Shown here in pieces: positions 23,430 through 36,742 of a stretch of DNA of 64,000 nucleotides; positions within the stretch are counted from its first letter, which is position 1; each line of letters begins with the position of its first letter. The translations under genes and the position numbers were made by a program. Under the pieces are notes generated by a model. That model was not told where the DNA came from. It saw only the letters and a program-made list of their open reading frames with translations, and ran no database searches. The DNA lies in assembly GCA_014898415.1 (NCBI GenBank), contig RCTD01000014.1:806001-870000 (forward strand), read 5' to 3'. Source of the stretch: Stromatinia cepivora (Eukaryota > Ascomycota > Leotiomycetes > Helotiales > Sclerotiniaceae).

Positions 23430-26400
23430 ATTAATTAATCGATTAGAAGGATTAGGCAATATTGGATTGATTAGATGAAAATCGTACAGAAGATATAATG
23501 ATGTTTTAAAATCGGAAGTAGGATATTAAATAAGATTGGTATCATTATTAAACCACAAGACTTTGTATAGTAAAGTTTTTTGTGCTTTTTTTATTATTAG
23601 GATCTTTTTTATTTTCTATTCCGAATTATCAGTTATATTAATAAACAGAAATGATTCGAATATCTAATTAAGAAAAGGATCGTTATATACCTTATGTAAT
23701 CGATCTAAAGGGAAAACAGGATGAATTTTCATTATAATCGGGAGTTCGAATTTGAAAGAGCTTCCATATCGATCAATGATCTTGAATTTTCCTTGAATTG
23801 AGAAATCCAGTTTCTTGAATGGTTTTTGGGTAAAATAATTCTTTATATTAAGTTATATATAATCTCCGATATCGAAATCGATTTTACACTGATAAGCATT
23901 TGTGGATTTCGATATTTTGGTTTGGGTATACAATAAACTTTCTTTTATTTGCGCGAAAGTTAATCTATTATATTTTGTATATATACGGGTATTATATATA
24001 TTTATATTGTTTATTAGTTTACTAATATCTTCCTTTTATTTTTATATATATTTCGATATATACCCGTATAAGGTTTCGTAAAATGTAAGTCCTTTTAAGG
24101 AATTATATAGAAAAATAAATTGTGTGTAATTTATTATAAATAGGAATTCTAATTAATTGTTTTGATAATAACTAATAAACGATTTTAACCATTACTGAAG
24201 ATATTGATTATAAATCTTAATTTGATTATCGATTTAGGGATGGTAAGTAATGAATAATTTGAAATCGGTTTTTAGGATTTAACTGAATTCTTTTTAGAAT
24301 TGTAATATAAATTGGAGACTGCAATTCGATATTATAATATTAAAGGGACTATAATATTGATATATATAATAGAAATATAATTATACTTGAACTCAAGTAT
24401 CGATTCATTTATAACAAAATATAGAAATAGTTTACTTTGTTAATCAATCAATAATAATTAAAATATTGTTATATTCATATTTATTCTTATTAAAGTTATA
24501 ATAATCCATAATAATATATTGTTATATTCGATTAGGAATCGGAAATGGATATAATAAATTGGAGATATGATTATATAAAATAGAATTGTATTTGTAAATG
24601 TAACAATTGTATATATATCTAATTACAATATTATATATTCTGGATTAGTAATATTATTGAAATAATAAAAAATAGATTTTGTTTGTATCAAAATAAATAA
24701 TGAAAATGGAATTATAGGTTTTATAAATCAGATAAGTTTGAAGATTATTAATATTGGATATTATTAAACAGTCATTATAAAACAAAAGATCATTTTGAAG
24801 TGATATATACTTATGACCTTGGGTAATTTGTATTCTGAGTATTAATAAACTATTTGTAGTTTTATTTGCTTCGATAATATAATTAACTAGATTAAATCGA
24901 AAAGCGATTTCATTCAAATTAATACTAATAATCGTTATTTCATTTGGATAATGCTTTTATAAAACTTTTTTTATAATTTCGGTATCAATTTGGTTGTCTT
25001 TAATAAACTATTGGAAACGATTTTTTTTTTGATATAATCCTAAAAATCTAATTCGTTGATTTGATGAATTAAAATATTGATAAAAGGATTATCTTTTTTA
25101 AAGCGATATATAATAATAAAGTTATAATCGGCTAAAACTTTTGCTTAACAAGTTTGTCGGGCATTGAGAATTTTGGTAATTATAAAATATTCGAAGGTTT
25201 TATAATCGGTATAAATCTTGATTTTATATAATGAACCAACGAATTCCGTTTTTCAATAATTGAGAAATCGAATGATTGATAGTATTTCTTTATTATGAAC
25301 TTTGTAGTTCAGTTCCACGGCAATTATGATTTTGAAGAAATAAATTATGGGAAATCAATCTTCGTTATACTATTGTGATAATATATTAGCAATTATTCTA
25401 TCGGATATATCTGTTTCGAATATACAAAGGAATTGGTGATTATAATATTATAGGAACAGAACAAAGATAAACTTTTTCTTCAAGATATTGAATGCATTTT
25501 GACATATTTCATTGAATACAAATTTAATATTTGCTTTAATAAATTCGTTAAAAGGTTTCATTATTATACTATAATTTTTAATAAACCATCGATAAAAATT
25601 ATAAAAACCAAGAAATGATTGGATCTTTTTCATTGTTATCAGAAAAATCCAATTCTCAATTATTTCAATGTTTTTAGAATCCATTTTTATTTTTTTAATA
25701 AAAATAATAAAATCTAAATATTTAATATATATAATATTGAATTCATATTTCTTAAGATCTATTTGTAAATTAACAATTTCTAATTATTCAAGAATTAGTT
25801 TAATATGAATTTGGTATTCTTCTTTGTTCTCAAAATAAATTAAAATATTATCGAGGTATATTGTATAAAAGATATCTAAATAATCGAATAAAACATTATT
25901 TATATAATACTAATAGATTGCAGGATTATTCGTTAATCCGAATGATATAATCTTGTATTTATATGATTTGTATCAGATTCGAAAGATAGTATATTCTTCT
26001 GAAACAAAATCCATTCTTATATAATGGAAAGCTTAATGAATATTGAGTTTGGTAAAGATTTTAGTATTGGAAAATTGAGAAAGCATTTCATCAATCAAAA
26101 GAAGAGGATATCAATCCTTATACATCAAGGAATTCAATAATCTGAAATTTATATAAAACCTTAAACTATTATTAGATTTTTTGATGAATAGGACGGGTAC
26201 AGTATAAGGGACTTGACTGGATTCAATGAAACCTTTGTTGAGATTATTTATAATATATTCTTTGACGATTTCCAGTTGTTTTAGGGATATCTTATAAAAC
26301 GGACTGTAATACAAAACTTATTCTTCTTTGCCTTCCAATATGATTTTATAATTATAAAATCGGTTAGAAGGTAAAATGTTTAATTTATACTTAAAAAAAG

Positions 26401-27340
26401 CTTAATGATATTATCGATATTCAAATGATATTTCAGATTCTGAATCGATTTCAATTAATATTCGATCGAATTTCTCTTGAATTTTTGTATTCTTGAATTC
26501 GATCAGGGCAATCAGTATTCTTTCTTCTATATATCGTTCGTTCCATTAGAAATCTATTATATCATCAAATTCTTTCAAAGTAATGATAAAGAGTTCAATT
26601 TGTTCATCTCTTTTGTATTCTAATTGGAACTTATCGGATTTGAATATATATAGATCAAGGATTTCGAGCGATATACAAAAGAAGCATTCATAGATTTATA
26701 ATAGTAATATAATTAATTGGGAAAAAGATGGATTGAATTTGAAAGGAATCGGGACTTCTTCTTTTTCAATAAAAATCTATATTATATTCATATTTGAAGG
26801 TTCTTATTGTATATTATTAACTATAATTGATCTGTTCAATTGTAAATCTCTTCGATTCCAATATTCTTCGAATTGATTATTTCGTTGATCAATATTTTGT
26901 TAAATTAATCAATCGATTTTCCATTTGCGAAAGAATAATTGAATAACAAAAAGATTATTCGAATAGAAAATAATACAGAATTTCTCTTTAAACCATTCGA
27001 AATATCGATTGAAGCAATCGAATTTCGCTCAAATCTCTAATAACCAAAGTCTACCTAAAATAACATTATAATTCCTTAATTCAATAATAAGGAAAAAAAC
27101 AAAAGATTATTTATAATTATCGATTATTAGATTAAGGAATATAAAATAGGTAATAATATGGTCTTGTATACTATTATATCCTTTAATTTCAATTGAAACT
27201 TCAAATAATATAATTCTGAATTTAAATATAGAAAATAAACAAATAAAGAATATAATATTAATAAAAGCAAATCTATTTGTTTCAAAATCAATGAATACTC
27301 TTGATTAATAAATATAACCATTTTTCGAAAAATTATAAAG
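23430..27340 (-). pseudogene. V2 pol remnant (protease, RT, RNase H, integrase, chromodomain)
   Basis: Chromovirus pol read right to left. Protease-region text is at 27127-27321 (LKLKDIIVYKTILLPILYSL). RT is at about 26320-25640: PFYKISLKQLEIVKEYI, GFIESSQVPYTVPVLFIKK, and RFYINFRLLNSLMYKD, where family members have RFCVDYRxLN. The thumb and connection are at 25448-25684 (WIFLITMKKIQSFLGFYNFY). RNase H is near 25340-25070 (KIYTDYKTFEYF, KILNARQTC, ADYNFIIIYR). The integrase zinc region is at 24654-24917 and its core runs down to about 24170. The chromodomain is at about 23640-23440 (LLYKVLWFNNDT, YPTSDFK, LLYDFHLINP). Family length and order are normal, but many stops and lost catalytic residues make it inactive. 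Confidence 0.85.
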
Positions 27341-29146
27341 AAAAATGAATACTTTTTTTTCTATAAACTTGATTAGATCAAGAAATCTTATATTCTATAT
27401 AACATTTAAAATAAAAACGGAATCTAAATGTTTGATTTTAAACACTTTTCTTCTTCTAAACAAATATTCTACATAACTTCAACTATAACTTCTAAACTGA
27501 AATCTTCTTCAACATCCCGATATTCTTCGAATTCTTTTGTTTCTTTTTATACCATCTCGATCTTATTGAAATTATTGATACAAAATATCGATATATATAT
27601 TACTTTAGGAAAAAAAGAGAACAATAAACATTTAAAGTTCGAATAGTTATTGAATACAACGAGACCGATATATCCAGGAAAAACATTCTGGGGTAGAAAT
27701 GGTTTCGGGAATATAAAGGTTCCAAAATTGAAGCTATTAAAACTCCAAAAGGATTACAAAGGGTTTGTAATAACCATTGGTTTGTGAATAGTTATAAAAG
27801 TTTCTCAATTAATATAATATCGGTTTTATTCTTATAATGAAACTTCGTTTTGATCTACTCTAATAAATATATTTACGAATTCTTTCGTAATCTTATAATC
27901 CTTGATAAATATTGCTATCATTCGTAAAAGAAAATCAGAAATCTTCTATTCGAGATCCCTAAATAAAACCTTATTATCAATAATCTCCATTTAAATAACA
28001 AATAATCTAAACTTCCTATATCATTCTAAGAAATTGCTATATCGAATCGTATTAGATATAACCTATATCTTGTATTGAAAACAAATATCATCAACTTCAA
28101 CCGGATTCCGATAAATCGCTGCAAACTGTTCAACCAATTCGAATACCATAAATCAGGGCATTTGTATATAAAAAGTATAATAATATACTTATATTTCCGA
28201 TTCGGTTTGATCGATTACATATATATAGCATTGTATTTCATTTTTAAATAATATAATATACAATTCGAATCATTTTATAACCAATAATTGCCACAAATTA
28301 ACTTTAAATTCAATACCATCATTAAGTTTAGTAATAAGATTTATAAGTTTTAATATATATATATCTTACTACGAATTATAACTAACACAAGAATACAATC
28401 TTGATCAATTAAATCGATTTCTTAAATAAAAGAATCCCTAATTATTAAATAAATCATCACTTCCTAAAAGAGAAAAAGAATCTTCAAAAAACCCTGGATA
28501 ATCAGATCATCTAATCAAAGTTTTCTTTTTCTAATTTTAGAATCTTTAAGTTTACTTGGATAAAAGTCCTTGAATTTCGATTAAAAGAATAAAAAGAATC
28601 CCAAATATTATTATTGATTTGGATACCTATATAAACATTACTTAAAACTCAAAAGAAAATTGTATTATTATAAAGCTCATCGTTACCATAACTTTCAATT
28701 ATCGATTCCCCTCTTTCAAATTCATAACCATTATATAGAAATCTTATAATTATAATAATAATTCGAAAAAAACAATTGAACCACTAAAAGCATCGATTTC
28801 ATACACTGGAATCTTCTTTTTACCAATTTTCTTTCTTCCAATAGTAACATTATCCAATCCTATATTCATATTTTCTTCAAAGAATTGTTGAAATAATTAA
28901 AAAGAAGAAAAGAATTCTTTAGAATATACTTTCAAAGGTTCAAAGCATACAAAAGGAAAAGTTCGTTGCATTATAAAAGTAATAATATACTTTTAAAGAG
29001 GTTTATCTTCATCAATTAGATCAAAATAAATCTTCTTCTTCTAAATATAACATTCGTAAAAGTTCATCTAAAAAGATATTATTAAAGTAAAGTATTATTT
29101 GAAAAGCCACCAAATAACCAAACACTTATAAATAAATTGTAAATAA
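27341..29146 (-). pseudogene. V2 gag region and leader, poorly readable
   Basis: The 1.8 kb between the V2 5' LTR and the protease occupies the position of gag in Ty3/Gypsy elements. I could not follow a single convincing frame or a CCHC knuckle, because RIP-type changes have removed most Cys and His codons. The plus-strand ORF at 27428-27646 is Ser/Thr-rich and lies antisense; I treat it as a shadow. The assignment rests on position. Confidence 0.5.
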
Positions 29147-29428
29147 TATAACGTATAAAAGCCATAATAAAGCTAAATAAACAGAATCAATTATATTCTT
29201 TAAAATCTACAACTGAAGAACTATAATTCATAAAGAACAACTAGATATATATACACAAATACCCATTTGTGGATTACGGAGTTATACATATACATTATTA
29301 GGGTTACCATTTTACCATATTAAATCGTATGATTCGTAACGCATACATACGGATGATCAGCTCATAAATTGATATAGGAGATAAAAGGTATCACGTGGTT
29401 AGCCTCCTGTGGTTCACGATTCGTGACA
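29147..29428 (-). repeat. 5' LTR of V2
   Basis: 282 bp. The outer right end is the least mutated V terminus in the window and reads, on the element strand, TGTCACGAATCGTGAACC. The inner left end reads TATAACGTAT for ancestral TGTGACGCAC. Confidence 0.95.
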
Positions 29429-29556
29429 ACTACAAAAAATAAAAACCAAAAAGATTAAAAAACAATTAGATTAAGGAAAACTAATTAAAGTATTAATAAA
29501 CTAAAGTAATGAATAATTTTTAAGATTGTTTTAAAAAAACAATATATTTCAGATTT

Positions 29557-32500
29557 TTATTGATCCAAATCTATTTTTATTGTTTTTCTATCAAATTTGA
29601 TAGGAATTTTAAATTCTTAAGAAATATTCTTATTATTCTTTTTATCTTTGGTTTTTTTTGAATATTTAATTGGATATTTTATAACGAACTTTGTATTTGT
29701 AATTGGACTTTTTGATAATTCTTAAATATGATTTGAATAGTAAATAAGGATTTTTAATATTACAAGTTTTTGTTTAGTATTGAAAAAATGATTTTTTTTT
29801 TATTATTAGATTTTGTAAAAGGCTTTTTTGTTGAAGAACGATTCATCTATTCTCCATCTGATTTATAATCTATATTAAGGATTGAAGCGGTATCTTATAT
29901 TCCAGAAAATCCAATTAGGAATGAATTGGATAGTATTGTAGATTGATTCTAAATTGGTTTTCGTTTCGCGATTTTTTTTCTTTTTTTAGTAAGTTTTTTT
30001 GATATAAATTGAGATTTTCTAATAAGGGATTCTTCATCAATTAGATTTACGATCTTTCAATTATTAGTATTTTCCTTATCAAGGAATTCATCATTTTTGA
30101 GATCCTTATTATAAAAAGCTTTTTGTTTTTATAAAGATATATTATAATCTATAAATAATAATCGATCTTCTTATTGCTTTTCTTTGTTTTGGAATACTTC
30201 AAATTGAGTGGCCAGATTCATTATTACAAGATTATACTATTATTTATACCAAAGCTCGAATTCATTATTGTTAGTTTCGAATAATCTGTTTGCTATTTCT
30301 TTAATAATATTAGAATTCTAAGATAAATATTTTAAAAGGATTATAGAAAGATGATTTTATAGGACAAAATTGATATTAAAAGAAAAGGGTCAGAGGATAT
30401 AAAGATCTTTTCCATTAAGTTCGTTTAATTTAAAAAGAATAATCTAATTTTGGAAAAATCTTCAAAGGTTTTTATAAAAGCTATTATCCATTATATTCTT
30501 TTTATCCGAAGTTATAATTAGGTAGAAGATCGGTATCAAAATCGATTTATAGGATTCAAGAAAGCTGGTATATCTCAAAATGATATCTAATCATATTACA
30601 ATTACTTGAAATTCAGGTCTAACCAGGGTCCTTTAACGAAACTGATTCTTTTACTTAGTCTTTTAGAAAGTTTTCCTTTTTATTACCTAATCAAGATTAT
30701 ATTATAATTAATAAATTAAAGAATACTTTTTTAAAAGTTTTTGAATTAAATTATCATTATTATCTAGTTTATAAAAAGTAAGGATTTGATACTCTTTATA
30801 AAAACTTTTAATCGATTCTTTTGATTTAGAAAAGTCGATTACAATAATCACTTTTTTTGAAGTTTCTTTTCGTTTATTTTTGAAAATTAAATGGAAAAGG
30901 TTAAAAAAGGAATAACAAAGATTAAACTTTTTATTACAATCAAGAAAATATAATATAAATAAAGATATTAATATAAAACAAAACTTTTCATCCTTTTGAA
31001 TATGGATAATAGTATATTATAAAGCAGGATTGTATTTTAAAAAGAGTTAAATCATCGAAAAATAGTAATTCGGAAATAGATCTCCTTTAAAAACTTTATA
31101 GAAATATTATTTATAAATAACGAAAATATTTTCACAAATATTTTGCAAATCGAATTTATTTTTTTATTCGAAGATATATTAAAATAAAGGGATATATAAA
31201 ATAAATTGATTTTTAAAGGATTTTTTATTTAATAGTTTTAATAAAAGAAAATTATTTTTAAAAGTTTCATTAAAATTAAGGGAATAGAAACTTTTTATTA
31301 AATTGAATCAATTAAGGTTGAGGGTTTGTTTTAATCATTCCAAAATTAAGGATTGATATAAATAGAATTAAAAGTAGAATACCTTTATCAACTTTATTTC
31401 ATCAATATACTCTTGATTTTTGGTAATAATAGTTAATCTGTTTTGTAATTCCTTAATCAAAATATATTTCCATTTTAAATCAAGAAGTTTTATTAGGGTA
31501 TACAAATGATATATATATAAAGTATCTATAATAACTTATTTTTTCAATAATATAACAATTTTCTATTCTATTTGATTGGCAATATATTCATTATTCATTA
31601 AAGAATATTATTTCTTTTTAAGTTAGTAATCTAAATCGCAAAAGTAATTTTTCAATTTTTATGAAGAATTTAAAACTATTTTAAAATTATCGAAGGCTGA
31701 ATTATTATCATTTGAAATAAATTTAGCATTGTAATTAGTTATACAATGATAAAATACGAATTTGTTTAGAATAGATGGATAAAAAAAGGCTTTTTTTGAA
31801 AAGTCAAAATGATAATTTTTCTTTTTTTATTTATTGATATTTATAATTACAGATTCCGAAATTAATATAATCGTTTGGAAATAAAAAAATCGGTATATGC
31901 GAGGAATATCTGATATAACAATTATTTCTAATTGTTCTTCAATATTAGATTCCTTTTTATTATTATCATTGTTAAAAAATACCAGGATAATTTCTATAAT
32001 AATTATTTCGCGGATAGGCTTATCTCTTTATTGAACTTTGAAAGGATTTTCGTTTTTATAATATTCTTTTAGAAATCCGAGGTTATCGAAAATAAATCTA
32101 TAAATTCTGAAAATAGAATTCTATATAAAATTGTAAAGAAAAGATATCTAATTTTTTTTATTCTTTGTATCGACTTTTGTAATAAATCTATATATAATAT
32201 AGAAATCTATAAGGTTGTATTTTTTAATTCCTTTGCTTTTTTTTATATAAAATATTCAGTTATATATCTGTTCAGAAACTTTATAAGGATTTGAGGATTA
32301 AAGCGAAAAGTGTAATAAATTATATTTATTCTTATTGAAATATTATTTAAATTTATATTTTTCGATTAGAAACAGGCGAAAGCTTTTCTTTAAGCAGTTA
32401 TTCAAATTCTTTTGAGATTTTTAAGACCTTTTTTAACTTTATTATAATATTATTCGATAAATTAAATTATATTGTTATTCTTAGCAAAATAATTGGTTTT

Positions 32501-32794
32501 GGAGAAATTAATTGTTTTATAGAGCTTTTGATCTTCAATTTGATTTTTTATTTTATTTGTAAAATCTTTAATGAGATTAATAATATTTACAAAGTAATTG
32601 AATCATTATTTAAGAATATTATATTTTTCTTTAACTTCAAGAGTTTCAATAAATACAAATGTTTTGATTTCGTTATTGAAAGAATGATTCATGTATTGAA
32701 TAAGAAAAGAAGTATTATTATTAATAGAATAGGAGGTTATAGTTTAACTAGATCTTTTTTCAAATATTATATCAAAACTTAAATAAAAGTTTAT
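29557..32794 (-). pseudogene. W2 ORF3, large unrecognised third ORF
   Basis: The equivalent of W1 ORF3 in the older W copy. A degenerate start (ATA where ATG is expected) lies at 32792-32794 and a TAA stop at 29557-29559, giving 3,238 nt against 3,240 nt in W1. The two copies align codon for codon in the first part: codon 64 is TGA here (32603-32605) and TAG in W1 (43466-43468), both explained by an ancestral TGG. Preserved text includes FVFIETLEVKEKYN, IIQFIEQYYNKVKK and HFDFSKKAFFYPSILNKF. I recognise no domain. Two or more small indels and many stops are present. The plus-strand ORF at 32528-32782 is its antisense shadow. Confidence 0.8.
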
Positions 32795-32829
32795 ATGAAT
32801 AATAAAATAAGTATAAATAAAGAGTTGAT

Positions 32830-35762
32830 AATTTCAAATCAAATTATTAAAGAAAACAGATTTAAAAAAAAATATTGAATTGTTTAAGTATTATTCAGGA
32901 ATTGTTCGTAAATTATTTAAAAGTGAGGTCGATGGTATAATAAGTTTTTTTAAAAAGGATTCAAATATTTTTTCTTTTTCAAGGATTCTAAAGCTTTTTT
33001 TATTAAACTTTTTAATTGATGATCAGAAGTTTGTAGTAATAATTCCTTTTCGGTTTATTGTATTTGCTTTTTTTCTTTTGGTTTTATATTGTTTTGTAAT
33101 TGAGCAAAGAATAATTTTTGATTATTTATTATCTTTCGTTTGGAAAATTATAGATATTTAAAAACTTAATTCTTTTGATTTATTTATTTATATAAATCTT
33201 TAGAATTATTATTTATAAAGAAATCTAAACACAAGATATATTTCTTAAAATAGATATTTATATAAATTCTATTAAACAAAATATTATTTATTTTTTCAAA
33301 AATATATACAAAAAGATTCTCCAATTTCTTTATTATTTTGTAAGATCTGTATTATTTGAAAACAAATTTTGTATTACGAAATATATCGATTTTTGATTAG
33401 AGATTGTAATATAAAATTATATTTTTAATTCGAATATTCTTATTCAGTATTTTGCAATCGAGATTATATTAAAGTTTATTATCTTCCTTGTAATATTATT
33501 TGCAAAGGATTGTTTTTTCAATATCTTCATTTAGTATTTTTAATTATTATATTTTAATAATTAATAAATCTTCTTGGGTTTATATATTTTCTTAATCAAA
33601 GATTCTTTAAATCGTATATATAGTTTCAAAAGGCAATATAGTTTTTTGTCTATAGATTAATTCAAATGATGTTTTGTTTGTTAATTTGTGAATTAAAATA
33701 TAATTAATGAATAATACTATTTCCAATTATTCAGATTATTTATACCCTTTTTGTGATAAACAGGAAAGTATTTTCGTAATAAAATAATGATCTTTTTCTA
33801 TTATTCTATTAATTTATGAGTGATAAATTGATATTTTGATTTTATCGATTCTATACTTTTTGTAATAAGCAAATATAATATTTTTGTTTTCAGGTCCTTC
33901 ATTCATAATGATTTCTCCAAAGAGACTATAACGACAAATTACTTTATAATAGAATTTGGCAATTATTTTCAAGATAGTATTCTATAAGGTTTTAATTTCC
34001 ATTTAACTATTCAGATCTTTTTATAAAATAACAAAGTATTTGAATTCATAATCGTTAAGTATTTTTGTAATATCTATATCAACTTTATATCAAATACTTG
34101 AAATCCAAATAGCAATCATTGATTCATTTGTTTGTTTGGATAATCTGAACTGGTAAATGGAATAAAAAGTCATTCAATTTTTCATATCCTTATATATCCC
34201 ATTCCATCAATAACAATTATATATTTTAGTATACAATAACTTTAGATTCTTATAATCTAATTCTTTATATACTCGAATTATAATTTTTGTTTTTTTGATT
34301 AAATTATCGTTTATTATTATATAAGCAGAAAATAATCCATTTCTCTGGATTTTGAATAAACAATGATCCCTTATATAGAAGTTGAGAGCTTCTTTTTTGA
34401 AAATTTGTTAATCCTTTATTAATATATTTATAAGTTTTTGTAATGTAATAATATATTAAATGATTATTTGTATCCTTTTATTTCCGTTTTTCAAAATTTG
34501 AGATAATCTTAAAATTTTGGAGTTATTTATATTTACTATCGGATCTATTTGTAATAAATTCAGATTTATAATGATCGAATCATTAATATCTTTTTTATAT
34601 TCTTTATTAATATCATTCGAGATAATTTGTAATTGTTGTGATAAAGTATCTGTAGTAATATTTTTGTTTCCAGGAATATACCTGATATCAAAATCGAAGA
34701 ACCTGATTTAAGCAATCCATTTTGTGATTAAAATATCAAGTAGATCTGTAATTATTCTATTTAATTAAATTATAAGTATATTTACATCAATTTCTAAAAG
34801 GAAATGAACACTATAAAGATCTCTTTTATATTTTTGTAAAGCTTTGAATATTTCTTTATATTTTCTTTTAATAATATTATAGTTTTGTTTAGTATAATTT
34901 CATATACTATTCTTATATCTAGCAACGATACAAAATTTATTATCATATATTTGATCTAGAATAATTCCCTATTCTATTAAATTAGTATCGATAACGAGTA
35001 TAATGATTCTGGTTTTAGATAAATAAATCAATGAAAAAAAGATTGGGGTTAAAATTAATTTATTTTTTAATAAGATTATTGTAATATTATAATTAATGAT
35101 TCAAATGAATTTTATATCTTTTTTTAATAATATATAGAGAGGCTTTATAATAATAACGAAATTCTTTATCCAAAATCGATAGAAGATATATACTCCAAGG
35201 AATATTCTAATTTCATAATTGTTTGAGCAAAATAGCTATTTAAATATCTTAATGATTTTGGTAGTATTAGGATTTCTTCTTTTAGAATTGATATAATAAT
35301 TTATAATTCGGATTTCATTATAATATTATTTGGATTTGATATTGATAATGTATTCTGTATATTTAATATATTTTATTGTAATGTTCAGGTTTTTCAGATA
35401 TTCGATAATAAACTTTTTCAATCCCGGTTTAATTTCAGTTTTATTGTATTGAGTTCTGGGATCTTTAATTTTAATATCATTTAAATAAGGTATAGTAATA
35501 TTAGGTATGATATTCTATAGTATTTTTGATATAATTCTTGCAAATTGAGTGATTGAATTAATAGTTCTTTATAATAGAATAGTGAATCTTATCAGATTAA
35601 AAGGGATTATAATAGTAGTGATATTTTTATATTTTTTATTTAAAGGTATTTGATTATATTTAAAGAAAAAGTTAATCGAAGATATTAATAAGTATTTAAT
35701 CATTTGTTCAGCAAATTCCTTTAAGTTTAAAGGTATATTTGCGTTTCGCAGGGTTATAGTAT
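32830..35762 (-). pseudogene. W2 pol, C-terminal part (RT end, RNase H, integrase)
   Basis: Gypsy pol downstream of the W1 insertion site. RT begins at 35762 with NTITLRNANIPLNLKEFAEQM, then INFFFKYNQIPLNKKYKN (35569-35784 region). RNase H is at about 35050-34600. The conserved tail before integrase is readable in the minus frame opposite the plus ORF 34517-34711 (text like LSQQLQI and NNSKIL). Integrase follows to about 33100, with a degraded zinc finger near 34200. Splicing it at the GTAT duplicate to 46981 restores ITKAN-TITLRN, matching W1 at about 40290-40320. It cannot be functional because of many RIP-type stops. Confidence 0.83.
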
Positions 35763-36054
35763 TGTGAGAAAGTTGGGATATCAAGGCCTAACACGTAGCT
35801 AGTTCGTAGTCATATGGTTAGATGACTCTTCGTAATTAGATATAAGAGAGGGCTCTGCTCCTTTTTCCTTGAAAGAAATCAATCGTTTTTCCATTAATCT
35901 TTTTATACTCCATTTATGTACAATCCAAATCATTGTCTAAATCTATTAGTTTTATTATTTGAAGTCTTTACAATGTAATCTGATCAGTTCCAATTCTTAT
36001 TTCCCTTTGTAATATATTATCGGGATGTATATATCTCGAACTATCTTTTTCACA
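35763..36054 (+). repeat. 5' LTR of Gypsy W1 (292 bp)
   Basis: Starts TGTGAGAAAGTTGGGATATC and ends CTTTTTCACA. The first 100 bp are nearly free of RIP-type changes; the last 100 bp are mutated compared with the 3' LTR. Confidence 0.95.
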
Positions 36055-36742
36055 ATAATGATTTATGCTGGATTCGAATTGTATGGTTTATATTGTACAA
36101 ATATATCTATGAGGAAATTATGATTGAAAAGAAAGTAGAATTAATAGTTTGTAGATAGAGGGATGGGATTGATTTTGAAAGGATAATTCTTTCAAAAATA
36201 TAGGATTGCCAAATTCTAAATAAGAAAGTTTTGATTATCGAAGTTCTCTTATTTATATTTATTTACTATATCGAAGACGAATCATTTTTTAGCAAAATTA
36301 TTATTTTACTTTTTACTTTGAAAGGAATATATCGATAAAAGTTTTATTCAGGGATATAACTAATAATATCAAGAATATATTAGAATTCCAAATATAATGG
36401 AATCCCTATTTGTAAATGAATTATTTATCTCTACAAATAAGAAAACTCTAATCCCGAGGACAACCTTGATTGAATACAATCAATTATATTGAAGGATCTT
36501 GAACATCTTATATATCTTTAAAGCTATTTGAATACTTAAGTGTATATTGAAGTAATAGGAAGGATTGGATATAATATATTAAATTACTATTCTTAATATT
36601 AATAATCAAAAATTTAAGATGTATTTTAAAAAACTTTTAGTTAAAGGATTTGAGATTTATATATTCCTTTGGAAGAAGGAAAACCCTGGGAAAGATTATA
36701 TATACTTTTTTCTTTCTTTTGGAAATTTATTAAGGGAAAATT
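36055..36742 (+). other. W1 untranslated leader
   Basis: About 690 bp between the 5' LTR and the gag start, with no coding signal. W2 has a leader of nearly the same length (50548-51233). No primer-binding site could be named with confidence after the mutations. Confidence 0.6.

Larger units (their letters stand above)
22387..29428 (-). mobile_element. complete Gypsy chromovirus V2 (7,042 bp), TSD ACTAC
   Basis: Full-length copy of the V family with 282-bp LTRs (22387-22668 and 29147-29428). The 5-bp duplicates ACTAC lie at 22382-22386 and 29429-29433. It is inserted about 50 bp upstream of the W2 3' LTR; the sequence on both sides lines up with W1 at about 46640-46688. It serves as the reference for the V1 fragment. 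Confidence 0.95.

Noticed and set aside
32528..32782. Plus-strand ORF of 84 codons with a homologous minus-strand ORF at 43289-43609, looking like a conserved gene pair
   Set aside because: Both lie exactly antisense to ORF3 of W2 and W1. Their similarity follows from the homology of the two elements, and the sense frame runs on for over 1,000 codons.
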